The notes under the pieces are model-generated. The model was given only the letters and a program-made list of their open reading frames with translations. It did not search any database and was not told the DNA's origin. Of a stretch of 64,000 nt of DNA, positions 24,291 to 33,334 are shown piece after piece (positions within the stretch are counted from its first letter, which is position 1; each line of letters begins with the position of its first letter). The stretch is from Butyricicoccus pullicaecorum DSM 23266 (GTDB taxonomy: Bacteria; Bacillota; Clostridia; Oscillospirales; Butyricicoccaceae): assembly GCF_900167005.1 (NCBI RefSeq), contig NZ_FUXW01000005.1, forward strand, positions 1-64,000, read 5' to 3'. The translations under genes and the position numbers were made by a program.

Positions 24291-25023
24291 CCGCTATATC
24301 AGTGTGCTGACCGAGGAGGGACGGCGCATTGAGGTGCTGTGCAAGGGCGTGCGGCGGCGCGGCGGACGGATGATGAACGCGGTGCGGCTGTTCTGTTACA
24401 GTGAGCTGACGCTGTATCAGGGGCGGGGCGGCAAGTATACGCTCCAGCAGGCCGATCTGATCGCGTCCTTTTGGGGCGTGACCGAGAGCATGGAGACGTA
24501 CGCTCTGTGCTGCTATCTGGCCGAGCTGACCGGTCACATGACCGACACCGAGGAGGACAGCCCGGCGGCAGCCCGTCTGCTGCTCTACGCCCTGCACGCG
24601 CTGGCCGAGCAAAAGCGCGACCGCCTGACCGTCAAGGCCGCCTTTGAGCTGCGGCTGATGGCCGAGAGCGGATACGAGCCGGAGGTTTCGCGGTGCTCGG
24701 TGTGCGGTGAGCCGCTGGGGAACAGTCCCTGGTTTTCTCCGCGTGACGGCGTGTGCCGCTGCGCGTCCTGCGCCGAGCGTCTGGGCGCACCGGGCTATGT
24801 CCGGCTCATCCCGGCAACCTTTTCGGCCATCCGGCATATCCTGACACAGGAGCTGCCCCGGGTGTACGCCTTCGCGCTGAGCGGGCCTGCCCGTGTGCAG
24901 CTCGCCCAGGTGTGCGAGGCGTACGCGCTGTGCCGCGCCGAGCGCGGCTTTGACAGCCTTACATTTTACCGCTCTCTGGAACCGGAGGGCGCGATTTCAC
25001 CTACATTTGGAGCAAAGACATGA
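24232..25023 (+). CDS. recO: DNA repair protein RecO
   Basis: 263 residues. Recombination mediator that loads RecA with RecR on SSB-coated DNA. An N-terminal OB-fold (GLVIRETDFGDNDRYISVLT) is followed by a helical domain and a zinc module with C-S-V-C near 157-160 and C-R-C-A-S-C near 177-182. ATG 24232 follows AAGGAG inside yqzL; upstream in-frame residues do not resemble RecO. The stop overlaps the mutS2 ATG by 4 bp. Confidence 0.93.
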   Translation: MEHLTHKGLVIRETDFGDNDRYISVLTEEGRRIEVLCKGVRRRGGRMMNAVRLFCYSELTLYQGRGGKYTLQQADLIASFWGVTESMETYALCCYLAELTGHMTDTEEDSPAAARLLLYALHALAEQKRDRLTVKAAFELRLMAESGYEPEVSRCSVCGEPLGNSPWFSPRDGVCRCASCAERLGAPGYVRLIPATFSAIRHILTQELPRVYAFALSGPARVQLAQVCEAYALCRAERGFDSLTFYRSLEPEGAISPTFGAKT

Positions 25024-27416
25024 ACCGATTGGGAGAAAAATCACTTAGAACACTGGAATATTTTACCGTCCTCGACCTGCTGGCGGCGCAGACCGTATCG
25101 GCACGCGGACGGGAGATGGCGCTGGCGCTGCGACCGGTCACCGACCACGAGGACGCGGCGCTCTATCTGCGTCAGACCACCGATGCAAAGAACATGATGG
25201 TCAAAAACGGCAGCCCGACCTTGGGCGGCATCCGCGACGTGACCGCAGCGCTCAGACGGTGCGAGGTCGGCGGCGCGCTCAACATGCGCGAGCTGCTGGG
25301 TGTGGCATCGCTCCTGCAGGCGGCACGCCTGATGCAGGCATATTTTGCCGAGCAGGAGGAAAAGACCACCTTAACCCCGATTTATCACCGCATTTCGGGC
25401 AATCGGAGCTTGGAAGAGTCGATTACGACCTCGATCGTCTCCGAGGAGGAGATGGCAGACGGCGCATCGCCCGAGCTGTCGTCCATCCGCCGCGAGATGC
25501 GCCGCATCGGCGGACGTGTGCGCGAGACGCTGGGACGCATGATCTCGGGCGAACGCGCCAAATACTTACAGGAAGCTATCATCACCCAGCGAAACGGACG
25601 TTTCGTCGTGCCGGTCAAGGCCGAGCACCGCGGTGACGTGCCCGGTCTGGTGCACGACACCTCGGGTTCGGGCGCGACGCTGTTCGTTGAGCCGGCACAG
25701 GTCGTCGAGATCAACAACCAGCTCAAGGTACTCGAGGGACGCGAGCAGCAGGAGATCGAGCGCATTCTCGCCGAGCTGTCGGCGGGTGTGGCACAGTGCT
25801 CAGCTTCCATCCGCGAGGACTACGAGGCGCTGTGCACCTTCGACTTCATCTTCGCACGCGCTAAGCTGTCGTTCCAGCTGAATGCTTGCGAGCCGCACCT
25901 GACCGAGGACTACGCGGTCAACCTGCACCGCGCCCGCCATCCGCTGCTCGATCAAAAGACCGCTGTACCCATCGACATCGCCATTGGACGCGACTATGAC
26001 ACCCTTGTCATCACCGGCCCGAACACCGGCGGTAAGACGGTATCGCTCAAAACGCTCGGTCTTTTGTGCCTGATGGCGCAGTCCGGCCTGCACATTCCGG
26101 CGAACGAGACATCTGAGGTGTGCATTTTTGAGAATGTCTACGCCGATATCGGTGATGAGCAGTCCATCGAGCAGAGCCTGTCCACCTTCTCGTCGCACAT
26201 GAAGACCATCGTCGGCATCATGGAGAAGTGCGCCAAGGGCGATCTGGTGCTGTTCGACGAGCTGGGCGCGGGTACCGACCCGATCGAGGGCGCAGCCCTT
26301 GCGGTTTCGGTCATCGGCTACGCCCGTCAGATGGGCGCGCGCGTTGCTGCGACTACCCACTATTCCGAGCTGAAAACCTTCGCACTGACTACCGACGGTG
26401 TCGAGAACGCATCGTGCGAGTTTGACGTGGGCACACTGCGCCCGACCTACCGTTTGCTGACCGGTATTCCGGGCAAGTCCAACGCCTTCGCCATCGCCGC
26501 ACGCCTGGGACTCCAGCCCACCATTTTGGAGCGGGCAAAGGAACAGATCTCGACCGAGAACACCCGATTCGAGGACGTTCTGGCCGAACTGGAAAAGGAA
26601 CGCCGTCAGCTGGAGAAGTATAAGGCCGAGGCCGAGCGCCTGAGAGCGGCGGCGCAGAGCGAGCGTGACAAGGCCGAGAACCTCAGAGACAAGACCCAGG
26701 ACGAGACCGACCGCATTCTGGAGAACGCCCGCCTCAAGGCCGACCGTATCCTGAAAGATGCGCGTATGGCAGCCGAGACCGTGTTTGACGAGCTCGAGGA
26801 CATGAAGAAGCAGGCGCAGAAAAAGGCAGCCGATCAGAACCTGGCGGCAGCCAAGACCACCCTGCGCGGCATCATCACCCAGACCGAGACCGAACTGCGC
26901 GGCAAGGCGCGCGAAAAGCGCACGGTTGACCCGAATGAAGTCAAGAACTTGAAACCGGGCGATGAAGTACAGCTTTTGAACGTGTCCGGAGTCACCGCAA
27001 CCGTACTCAAAGCACCGGATGCGGACGGAAACGTACAGGTACAGGCGGGCATCATGAAGATGAATGTCCGTGTGACAGAAGTGCGTCCGCTCAAGAAACA
27101 GAAGCAGGAGAAGAAGCCGTCCGGCCGTCCGGCAGGCGGCAAGGGCGGTGTCAGAGAGCTGCGCGTGCAGGCAGCGCCGAGCGAAATCGACGTGCGCGGC
27201 CTGTGTGCTGAGGAGGCCATTTTGGAGGTCGACCAGTTCATCTCGTCCGCTCTCATGAGCAAACTTCCTACTGTGCGCATCATCCACGGCAAGGGCACCG
27301 GCACCCTGCGTGCCGCCATCCAGAGTCACTTAAAGCGCAACAAGTTCTGTAAGACCGTGCGCAACGGTGTCTTCGGAGAGGGCGAAATGGGCGTGACGGT
27401 TGTCGAGTTTAAGTAA
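25020..27416 (+). CDS. mutS2: endonuclease MutS2
   Basis: 798 residues. MutS core and lever domains, Walker A GPNTGGKT near 336-343, Walker B LFDELGAGTDP near 411-421, a long coiled coil at about 515-625 rich in Glu, Arg and Lys, and a C-terminal Smr nuclease domain (from about 720) with IDVRG and HGKGTGTLR. MutS2 acts in recombination control or on collided ribosomes, not mismatch repair. It is translationally coupled to recO. Confidence 0.95.
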   Translation: MNRLGEKSLRTLEYFTVLDLLAAQTVSARGREMALALRPVTDHEDAALYLRQTTDAKNMMVKNGSPTLGGIRDVTAALRRCEVGGALNMRELLGVASLLQAARLMQAYFAEQEEKTTLTPIYHRISGNRSLEESITTSIVSEEEMADGASPELSSIRREMRRIGGRVRETLGRMISGERAKYLQEAIITQRNGRFVVPVKAEHRGDVPGLVHDTSGSGATLFVEPAQVVEINNQLKVLEGREQQEIERILAELSAGVAQCSASIREDYEALCTFDFIFARAKLSFQLNACEPHLTEDYAVNLHRARHPLLDQKTAVPIDIAIGRDYDTLVITGPNTGGKTVSLKTLGLLCLMAQSGLHIPANETSEVCIFENVYADIGDEQSIEQSLSTFSSHMKTIVGIMEKCAKGDLVLFDELGAGTDPIEGAALAVSVIGYARQMGARVAATTHYSELKTFALTTDGVENASCEFDVGTLRPTYRLLTGIPGKSNAFAIAARLGLQPTILERAKEQISTENTRFEDVLAELEKERRQLEKYKAEAERLRAAAQSERDKAENLRDKTQDETDRILENARLKADRILKDARMAAETVFDELEDMKKQAQKKAADQNLAAAKTTLRGIITQTETELRGKAREKRTVDPNEVKNLKPGDEVQLLNVSGVTATVLKAPDADGNVQVQAGIMKMNVRVTEVRPLKKQKQEKKPSGRPAGGKGGVRELRVQAAPSEIDVRGLCAEEAILEVDQFISSALMSKLPTVRIIHGKGTGTLRAAIQSHLKRNKFCKTVRNGVFGEGEMGVTVVEFK

Positions 27417-27658
27417 ATCCCGCGATGGGACAGAAAAAACCAAAACACACCATTTATGCCCGTTTAAGGGCGTGAAATTGTTGAAATAGTTCAATAAAGC
27501 CTGCGGAAAACCGGGATTTTCTACAAATCAGTAAAGGCTTTCTTTGAAAATAGGATTGACGAAAAGCCAAAAAAAAGTATCCTATTATTATCTTATCAGT
27601 GGTTTAAAAACGAATTAAGAGAGCTTAATTAAACTTTGAATTAGGGAGCGATGAGGAA
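27417..27658 (+). promoter_or_regulatory. intergenic region with HPr-like gene promoter
   Basis: A long-loop hairpin AAAGCCT/AGGCTTT with TTTCTTTG behind it (about 27497-27546) may end mutS2 transcription. The promoter TTGACG-16-TATCCT is at 27556-27583. The leader to ATG 27659 is AT-rich and contains TTAAG/CTTAA repeats. No clear catabolite-response site was seen. Confidence 0.55.
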
Positions 27659-27922
27659 ATGTATTCGAAAGAAGTACAGGTTACCAATCAGGTAGGTCTT
27701 TATGCAAGACCGGCAACTTTTTTCATTCAGAAGGCCAATGAGTTCAAGAGCACCATCCTCGTTGAGAAGGAAGAGCGTCGCGTAAACGCTAAGAGCCTGC
27801 TCGGTATTCTCTCTCTTGGCATCACCAAGGGCACTACGATCAATCTGATCGCTGACGGCCCGGACGAGGAAGAAGCAGTCAACGCACTCGTTGAGCTGAT
27901 TACCTCTAATTTCTCCGACTAA
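27659..27922 (+). CDS. HPr-like protein lacking the catalytic histidine
   Basis: 87 residues with an HPr fold throughout, the usual length. The PTS phosphorylation site normally reads GLHARP with His15; here codon 15 is TAT, giving GLYARP. The regulatory HPr-kinase site is intact (Ser46 in NAKSLLGILSLG). This combination parallels Bacillus Crh, which has Gln at 15 and serves only as a CcpA corepressor. It therefore cannot be the general PTS phosphocarrier if PTS is present. GGGAGCGATGAGGAA precedes ATG. Monocistronic with its own promoter and terminator. Confidence 0.87.
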   Translation: MYSKEVQVTNQVGLYARPATFFIQKANEFKSTILVEKEERRVNAKSLLGILSLGITKGTTINLIADGPDEEEAVNALVELITSNFSD

Positions 27923-27943
27923 GCGCCTATCCGCAAAGGCACC

Positions 27944-27973
27944 AAAAGCACCGCGTCAGCGGTGCTTTTCTTG
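27944..27973 (+). terminator. terminator after HPr-like gene
   Basis: Perfect 11-bp stem AAAAGCACCGC/GCGGTGCTTTT with loop GTCA; T-rich tail. Confidence 0.9.
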
Positions 27974-28009
27974 TCTTCCCCCCGCCCATTTTCTTTGGTA
28001 TCGATTTCT

Positions 28010-29854
28010 ATGAGCGAACGTTTTGAAGAACTGAAAGCAAAGGTCCTGTCCCTGCCCTTCGAGCCTGGCGTCTACATTATGAAGAACCGGGACGGACAGG
28101 TCATCTACGTCGGCAAGGCCAAGGCACTCAAGAACCGTGTTTCCCAGTATTTCCAGTCCGATTCCCGGCACTCACCCAAGACCATCCGCATGGTTTCAAA
28201 CATATGGGATTTTGACATTATTGTCACCGAGACCGAGTTCGAGGCGCTGGTGCTGGAAAACCAGATGATTAAGAAGTATCAGCCCAAGTACAACATCCTG
28301 CTCAAGGACGACAAGGGCTACCCGTTCATCAAGGTCACGACCTCCAAGCCGTACCCGTCTTTTTCCATCGTGCCCAAACCCGGACACGATGCCGACCGCT
28401 ACTTCGGTCCCTACACCAGCCGCCGTGCGGCCTATCACGCCATCGACACGATCAACGAGACCCTAAAGCTCAAGACCTGCCGCCGCGTGTTCCCGCGTGA
28501 CATCGGCAAAGACCGACCGTGTCTCAACCTGCACCTTGGTCGGTGTATCGCACCGTGTACCGGTCAGGTGAGCGCCGAGGAGTACGCGGCACGTGTGCAG
28601 GAGGGCATTTCGCTGCTGGAAGGCAACGACAAAGCCCTGCTTGCCGACCTGACCGCCCGCATGGAGCAGGCGGCAGAGGACTTGCGGTTTGAGCAGGCGG
28701 CCACGCTGCGCGACCGCATCCGCGCCGTGCGTGCACTGGGCGAAAAGCAGAAGGTGGTCGCGGGTGCATTCGCCGAGCTGGACGCGGTCGCGTACGTGCA
28801 GGGACAGACCCGCGGCTGCGTGGTCGTGCTGCACTATCTGGCAGGCGACCTGCACGACAAGGAGTTCACCCTGCTCGACGGCGTGACGGCTGCCGACGCA
28901 GGCGAGGCGCTGGGCGCATTTTTGAAGCAATATTACGCGCTGCGCGGCGCGGTGCCGCGCACCGTGCTGCTGTCCAGTCCGATCGACGAGTCCGAGGCGG
29001 TGGGTGAGTTCCTGTCGTCCATCGCAGAGCGCAAGGTCGAGCTGGCCGTGCCCCAGCGCGGACGGCGGCATGACATCATCCGTCTGGCCGAGAAGAACGC
29101 ACGCGAGGAGATCTTGCGCGTGGAGACCAGTCAGGAACGACGGGTCAAGTCGCTCGAGCTGCTCGGACAGATGACCGGCATGGACGAACTGCCGCACATT
29201 CTGGAAGCCTACGACATCTCGAACTTTGCCGGACAGGATACGGTCGGGTCGATGGTGGTCTTTGAGGACGCCAAGCCCGCGCGGTCGAGGTACCGCAAGT
29301 TCCGCATCGAGACCGCAGCGCAGGGACAGGACGACTACGCGTCCATGACCGAGATGCTCACGCGCAGATTGCAGCGCTGGAAGGACGGGGACGAGAAGTT
29401 CACGCCCCTGCCGTCGGCCTTTCTGATCGACGGCGGACTGGGACACGTGCGCACCGCGCAGCGGGTGCTCGACCAGTTCGGCGTCACGACGCCGTGCTTC
29501 GGCATGGTCAAGGACGACCACCACCGCACGCGCGGATTGGTTGCACCCGACGGCCGGGAGTTCGGCATTTCCACCGTCCCGGCGGTTTTCGCCCTCATCG
29601 GACGCATTCAGGAGGAAGTGCACCGCTTCGCCATCACCTACAACCGGGCACTGGGCGCGAAGAAGGTGCGCGGCTCGTCGCTCGACCAGATCGAGGGCGT
29701 GGGCGAAAAGCGCAGAAACGACCTGCTGAAGCACTTCAGCACCATCGAGAACATTCGCGCAGCCTCGGTGGACGAGCTTGCGCGTGTCGTCCCGCGGACG
29801 GTGGCCGAAAACGTGCATGATTACTACGAAAAACGCGCAAAGAAAGAGAAATAA
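28010..29854 (+). CDS. uvrC: excinuclease ABC subunit C
   Basis: 614 residues. Nuclease making both incisions in nucleotide excision repair. An N-terminal GIY-YIG-type domain (PGVYIMKNRDGQVIYVGKAK at about 15-34), a UvrB-binding UVR motif near 205-240, a C-terminal RNase H-like domain with AYDISNF and LIDGG, and a helix-hairpin-helix end (SLDQIEGVGEKRRNDLLKHF). ATG 28010 fits the family start but has a poor ribosome site; the upstream in-frame TTG lies in the previous terminator. Confidence 0.95.
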   Translation: MSERFEELKAKVLSLPFEPGVYIMKNRDGQVIYVGKAKALKNRVSQYFQSDSRHSPKTIRMVSNIWDFDIIVTETEFEALVLENQMIKKYQPKYNILLKDDKGYPFIKVTTSKPYPSFSIVPKPGHDADRYFGPYTSRRAAYHAIDTINETLKLKTCRRVFPRDIGKDRPCLNLHLGRCIAPCTGQVSAEEYAARVQEGISLLEGNDKALLADLTARMEQAAEDLRFEQAATLRDRIRAVRALGEKQKVVAGAFAELDAVAYVQGQTRGCVVVLHYLAGDLHDKEFTLLDGVTAADAGEALGAFLKQYYALRGAVPRTVLLSSPIDESEAVGEFLSSIAERKVELAVPQRGRRHDIIRLAEKNAREEILRVETSQERRVKSLELLGQMTGMDELPHILEAYDISNFAGQDTVGSMVVFEDAKPARSRYRKFRIETAAQGQDDYASMTEMLTRRLQRWKDGDEKFTPLPSAFLIDGGLGHVRTAQRVLDQFGVTTPCFGMVKDDHHRTRGLVAPDGREFGISTVPAVFALIGRIQEEVHRFAITYNRALGAKKVRGSSLDQIEGVGEKRRNDLLKHFSTIENIRAASVDELARVVPRTVAENVHDYYEKRAKKEK

Positions 29855-29870
29855 CACGGAGGAACCCCTT

Positions 29871-30428
29871 ATGCGAGTCATTTCCGGTACAGCCCGGGGC
29901 AAGAAGCTGACCCCGGTACCCGGTATGGACACCCGACCCACGACCGACCGGGTCAAGGAGTCCATTTTTAACATCATCCAGAACCATGTGCGCGGCGCAC
30001 GCGTGCTCGACCTGTTTGCCGGTACCGGCCAGATGGGCATTGAAGCGCTGTCGCGCGGCGCGGCGTCCTGCGACTTTGTCGACCACGACAAGACCGCCCA
30101 GTCGGTCGCACGCAAGAATATCGACGCCTGCCGCGTTTCCGACCGCGCCCGCCTCACAGGCGGCGACTTCGGCGCGTTCGTATCCCGCTGCGCCAAAGGA
30201 CAGTATGATCTCATCTTTCTCGACCCGCCCTACGGCGGCAAGATCCTGAAGGAAGCCCTTTCCGCGATAGAAAGGTTTGACATTTTGTCGGAAACTGGTA
30301 TAATAGTATGCGAAAGTGCCGCAGAAGATACGGTCGAGACCGGCCTCAGGAAAGGCCGCGAATACCGCTACGGCGCCATTAAGATCACGATCGTTTCACA
30401 CGATCAGGAAGACGGGACAGATAAATGA
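29871..30428 (+). CDS. rsmD: 16S rRNA (guanine(966)-N2)-methyltransferase RsmD
   Basis: 185 residues. SAM-dependent methyltransferase for 16S rRNA G966. MRVISGTARGKKL start, SAM motif LDLFAGTGQMGIEALSRGA near 45-63 and catalytic FLDPPYGG near 117-124. CGGAGGAACC precedes ATG 29871. The stop overlaps coaD by 4 bp, a pairing conserved across Firmicutes. Confidence 0.95.
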   Translation: MRVISGTARGKKLTPVPGMDTRPTTDRVKESIFNIIQNHVRGARVLDLFAGTGQMGIEALSRGAASCDFVDHDKTAQSVARKNIDACRVSDRARLTGGDFGAFVSRCAKGQYDLIFLDPPYGGKILKEALSAIERFDILSETGIIVCESAAEDTVETGLRKGREYRYGAIKITIVSHDQEDGTDK

Positions 30429-30910
30429 AGATTGCAATCTATCCCGGCAGCTTTGATCCGGTGACCCTCGGCCATCTGGACGTCATCGAGCGCGCAGCCG
30501 CGCTCTTTGATCGCCTTATCGTCGTGGTCATGCACAACCAGACGAAGAAGCCGATGTTTACCCCCGAGGAACGCCAGGCGTTCCTGCGCCGCGTGACCAG
30601 TCACCTCGATAACGTTGAGGTGGACATGTTCGGCGGCCTGCTGGCGGAATACGCCCGTCAGCGCGGCGCGTGCACCATCGTAAAGGGTTTGCGCGCGGTC
30701 TCTGATTTTGAATCTGAGTTTCAGATGGCTCTGGCCAACCGAAAGCTCAATCCCGACCTTGACACTGCGTTCCTCATGACGAGCGCCGAGTATATGTATC
30801 TCTCGTCGTCCATCGTCAAGGACATTGCCGCACACGGCGGCGATATCTCGGGCTTTGTCTCGCCCGAGCTTGTGGACGAGGTACTCAAACGCATGAGAAA
30901 GGAAGACTGA
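30425..30910 (+). CDS. coaD: phosphopantetheine adenylyltransferase
   Basis: 161 residues. Penultimate step of coenzyme A synthesis. The nucleotidyltransferase signature YPGSFDPVTLGHLDVIERA is at 6-24, with YMYLSSSIVKDIA near 122-134. Standard length. Translationally coupled to rsmD (ATGA). Confidence 0.97.
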   Translation: MKIAIYPGSFDPVTLGHLDVIERAAALFDRLIVVVMHNQTKKPMFTPEERQAFLRRVTSHLDNVEVDMFGGLLAEYARQRGACTIVKGLRAVSDFESEFQMALANRKLNPDLDTAFLMTSAEYMYLSSSIVKDIAAHGGDISGFVSPELVDEVLKRMRKED

Positions 30911-30914
30911 CTTT

Positions 30915-31379
30915 ATGGCAGCAGCACTGGAAGAACTGATTAACAACATCCAGGAGATGGTTCAGGAAGCCTGGACGCTCCCGCTGTCGAGCGATAAGTG
31001 CGTCATCGAGCGCGAGCGCATGCTCGACCTGATCGATGAACTGCGCAGCACCCTCCCGGCCGACATCAAGATGGCCGCCGAGATCGTACAGCAGAAAAAC
31101 CAGATGATGAGCGAAGGCCGCCGCGAGCTTGACACCATGCGCAAGCGCCTGGAGGAAGAGGCGCGCAAGATGCTCAACAAGACCGAGATCATGCAGGAAG
31201 CGCGCAAGCGTGCCAAGGAGATCATCGGCAATGCCGAGATCCAGGCGCGAGAGCTGCGCCGCGCTGCGGGCGAGTACTGCGACGAGTCGCTCAAGCGCAC
31301 CGAGGAAGCGCTGGCGCTGTCGGCAGAAGAGGTCAAGAAGGCGCGTGCAAAGTTCCGCGCAGCCGGAAAGAACGGCTAA
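30915..31379 (+). CDS. coiled-coil protein of the coaD-linked family
   Basis: 154 residues, almost entirely helical; about 45-140 form a charged coiled coil (RRELDTMRKRLEEEARKMLN and following). Related proteins are often labelled ATPase or V-type H-subunit-like, without evidence for catalysis; there is no Walker motif. It starts 4 bp behind coaD and is followed by a strong terminator, so it ends the uvrC-rsmD-coaD run. A structural or division-linked role (DivIVA-like) is a guess. Confidence 0.7.
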   Translation: MAAALEELINNIQEMVQEAWTLPLSSDKCVIERERMLDLIDELRSTLPADIKMAAEIVQQKNQMMSEGRRELDTMRKRLEEEARKMLNKTEIMQEARKRAKEIIGNAEIQARELRRAAGEYCDESLKRTEEALALSAEEVKKARAKFRAAGKNG

Positions 31380-31396
31380 AAGACAGATTTTTTCGG

Positions 31397-31428
31397 GGGA
31401 GGACGAGATTTTTCGTCCTCCCTTTTCT
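31397..31428 (+). terminator. terminator after coiled-coil gene
   Basis: 10-bp stem GGGAGGACGA/TCGTCCTCCC followed by TTTTCT. It separates the coaD run from the dcw cluster. The remaining DNA to 31566 shows nothing clear. Confidence 0.9.
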
Positions 31429-31566
31429 GTGTTTTGCAGCAGCAGACAGGGACAGGGGAAAAGGGACGATTGCGAACATATGTGCGAAAATTCGAAAAAT
31501 CGTGAAAATAGACGAAAAACAGGCACATTCCGCGCTTAAAAATCACCGGAAAGCCGCGCACAGGGG

Positions 31567-31595
31567 TTGCAATTCGGTAACAAAACGACTATAAT
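31567..31595 (+). promoter_or_regulatory. promoter of the dcw cluster
   Basis: TTGCAA, 17-bp spacer, perfect TATAAT. The leader is about 85 nt. There is no mraZ gene between promoter and rsmH and no clear MraZ boxes. Confidence 0.8.
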
Positions 31596-31687
31596 AAAAC
31601 GAGAATGGACGCAGGACTTCTTCTGCCTCTGTTCTGCCACACGCCCGGCGCATCCCGCCGGCGTATCACTTCAATTTGGATTTTGAC

Positions 31688-32626
31688 ATGAACGAATTTT
31701 TTCATATCAGCATTTTACTTGAGCCCTGCTTGGATGTGCTGAACATCCGGCCGGACGGCGTGTACATCGACGCGACGCTCGGCGGTGCAGGGCATTCCTA
31801 TCACATCGCAAGCCGTCTGTCCGACGCGGGTACGCTTTTGTGCATCGACCGCGACGACGAGGCGCTGCAAAACGCCGAGACCCGGCTCGCACCCGTGCGC
31901 CAGCGCGTGCGGCTGTGCAAGAGCGATTTCCGCAAACTCGACGAGGTGCTCGCACGCGAGGGCTTCGACAAGGCCGACGGCATCCTGTTTGACCTCGGCG
32001 TGTCCTCGCCCCAGCTCGACCACGGCGAGCGCGGATTCTCCTACATGCAGGACGCACCGCTCGACATGCGCATGGATCGTCAGCAGGCGCTGACCGCCTA
32101 TGACGTGGTCAATACCTGGAGCCGCGAGGACATTCGCCGCATTCTCTTTGAGTACGGCGAGGAGCGCTACGCACCGCTCATCGCGGCCGCCATCGAGCGC
32201 CGCCGTGCAGAAAAGCCGATCGAAACCACCCTGGAACTGGTGGACATCATCAAGAGCGCCATGCCGGCCAAGGCCAAGCGCGAAAAGCAGCATCCGGCAA
32301 AGCGCAGCTTCCAGGCCATCCGCATCGCGGTCAATGACGAACTGGGCGCGGTCGCAGAGGCGATGGACAAGGCCATCGACGTGCTCGCCCCGGGCGGCCG
32401 TCTGGCAGTCATCACCTTCCACTCGCTGGAAGACCGCATTGTAAAGACCGCCTTCCAGAAGGCGGCGCAGGGCTGTATCTGCCCGAAGGATTTCCCGGTC
32501 TGCGTATGCGGCCGGAAACCGCGCGTCAAGATCATTACGCGCAAACCGATCGTTCCGGACAGCGGGGAACTGGCCGAGAACGCCCGCGCACGAAGCGCAA
32601 AGCTGCGTGTGTGTGAAAAGATTTGA
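31688..32626 (+). CDS. rsmH: 16S rRNA m4C1402 methyltransferase RsmH (MraW)
   Basis: 312 residues. Methylates 16S rRNA C1402. It starts FFHISILLEP, a variant of the usual FxHxPVLLxE; SAM-binding ATLGGAGHS near 33-41 and DGILFDLGVSSPQLD near 98-112. C-terminal CPKDFPVCVCGRKP motif near 267-280. ATG 31688 is best by homology; no good ribosome site is visible, and a TTG 12 bases upstream is possible. First gene of the cell-wall cluster. Confidence 0.95.
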   Translation: MNEFFHISILLEPCLDVLNIRPDGVYIDATLGGAGHSYHIASRLSDAGTLLCIDRDDEALQNAETRLAPVRQRVRLCKSDFRKLDEVLAREGFDKADGILFDLGVSSPQLDHGERGFSYMQDAPLDMRMDRQQALTAYDVVNTWSREDIRRILFEYGEERYAPLIAAAIERRRAEKPIETTLELVDIIKSAMPAKAKREKQHPAKRSFQAIRIAVNDELGAVAEAMDKAIDVLAPGGRLAVITFHSLEDRIVKTAFQKAAQGCICPKDFPVCVCGRKPRVKIITRKPIVPDSGELAENARARSAKLRVCEKI

Positions 32627-32658
32627 AGGGGTTCAACAAACCGAGAGGAGTCCATGTT

Positions 32659-33243
32659 ATGAAAGCAAGCCGCGAAAGCGTTGCCTATCGGCTGGACGCC
32701 GCATCATCGCCAAACCAGCTGGATACCAGCCGTTTTGAAGCGCCGGAACGCAAGAAGCCGACGCAGACTGAGAGACGGGAGCCGGTGGGCAGACAGCCGG
32801 CATCCAAGCAAGGGACACAGAATGCCCGCAAGGCGAAGAAAACCAAAAAGGGGGCCCGTATCCGGCAGCATATCCGACTGGTAACGCCGGCGCGCCTGTT
32901 CTGCGCCATTTTCGTTGCGGCGGTATGTGTTTGCCTGATCTATTCGCAAATGCTGCTGACGGTCGAGACCCACAAGCTTTCGTCCTGTGAGGCCGACCTG
33001 AAGACGCTCGAGAGCGAACACGTATCGCTCATGAGTAAGTACGAACAGCAGTACAGCGCGGAGTACATTGCGGATTACGCAGAAAATACCCTGGGTATGG
33101 TGAAGCTCAACAGCAGCCAGATCGAGTACATCGAGCTGGCGGGCGAGGGCGGCATTGAGGTCTCGGCCTCTGCGCCCGTGACCGGCGGCGTGGTCGGTTC
33201 GCTCGTGCGCGGTTTCACCGCTCTTTTGGAATATCTGCGCTGA
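32659..33243 (+). CDS. ftsL: FtsL-like division protein
   Basis: 194 residues. A basic, disordered cytoplasmic region of about 80 residues, one membrane helix near 84-104 (ARLFCAIFVAAVCVCLIYSQ), then a short extracellular coiled coil (about 107-145) ending in the family-like E-N-T-L-G-M-V-K-L. It would complex with FtsQ/DivIB and FtsB to activate FtsW and the PBP. The N-terminal part is longer than in typical FtsL. Position between rsmH and pbp supports the call. GAGAGGAG precedes ATG. Confidence 0.83.
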   Translation: MKASRESVAYRLDAASSPNQLDTSRFEAPERKKPTQTERREPVGRQPASKQGTQNARKAKKTKKGARIRQHIRLVTPARLFCAIFVAAVCVCLIYSQMLLTVETHKLSSCEADLKTLESEHVSLMSKYEQQYSAEYIADYAENTLGMVKLNSSQIEYIELAGEGGIEVSASAPVTGGVVGSLVRGFTALLEYLR

Positions 33244-33268
33244 GCCCCGCAATAAGATAGATACTACG

Positions 33269-33312
33269 GGAGTGAGAGGTGTCAAACACTTCTGACTCCT
33301 TCTTTTTTCTGA
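33269..33312 (+). terminator. hairpin with T-run between ftsL and pbp (possible attenuator)
   Basis: GGAGT/ACTCC outer stem (33269-33299) with an imperfect inner stem GGTG/CACT, then TTCTTTTTTCTG. This has the form of an intrinsic terminator inside the operon, so it may lower expression of downstream genes. Confidence 0.6.
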
Positions 33313-33334
33313 TTTTGACGGAGGAATCACGCTT

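Noticed and set aside
25800-30214. Long minus-strand frames opposite mutS2 and uvrC
   Set aside because: Shadows of genes with complete family motifs on the plus strand.
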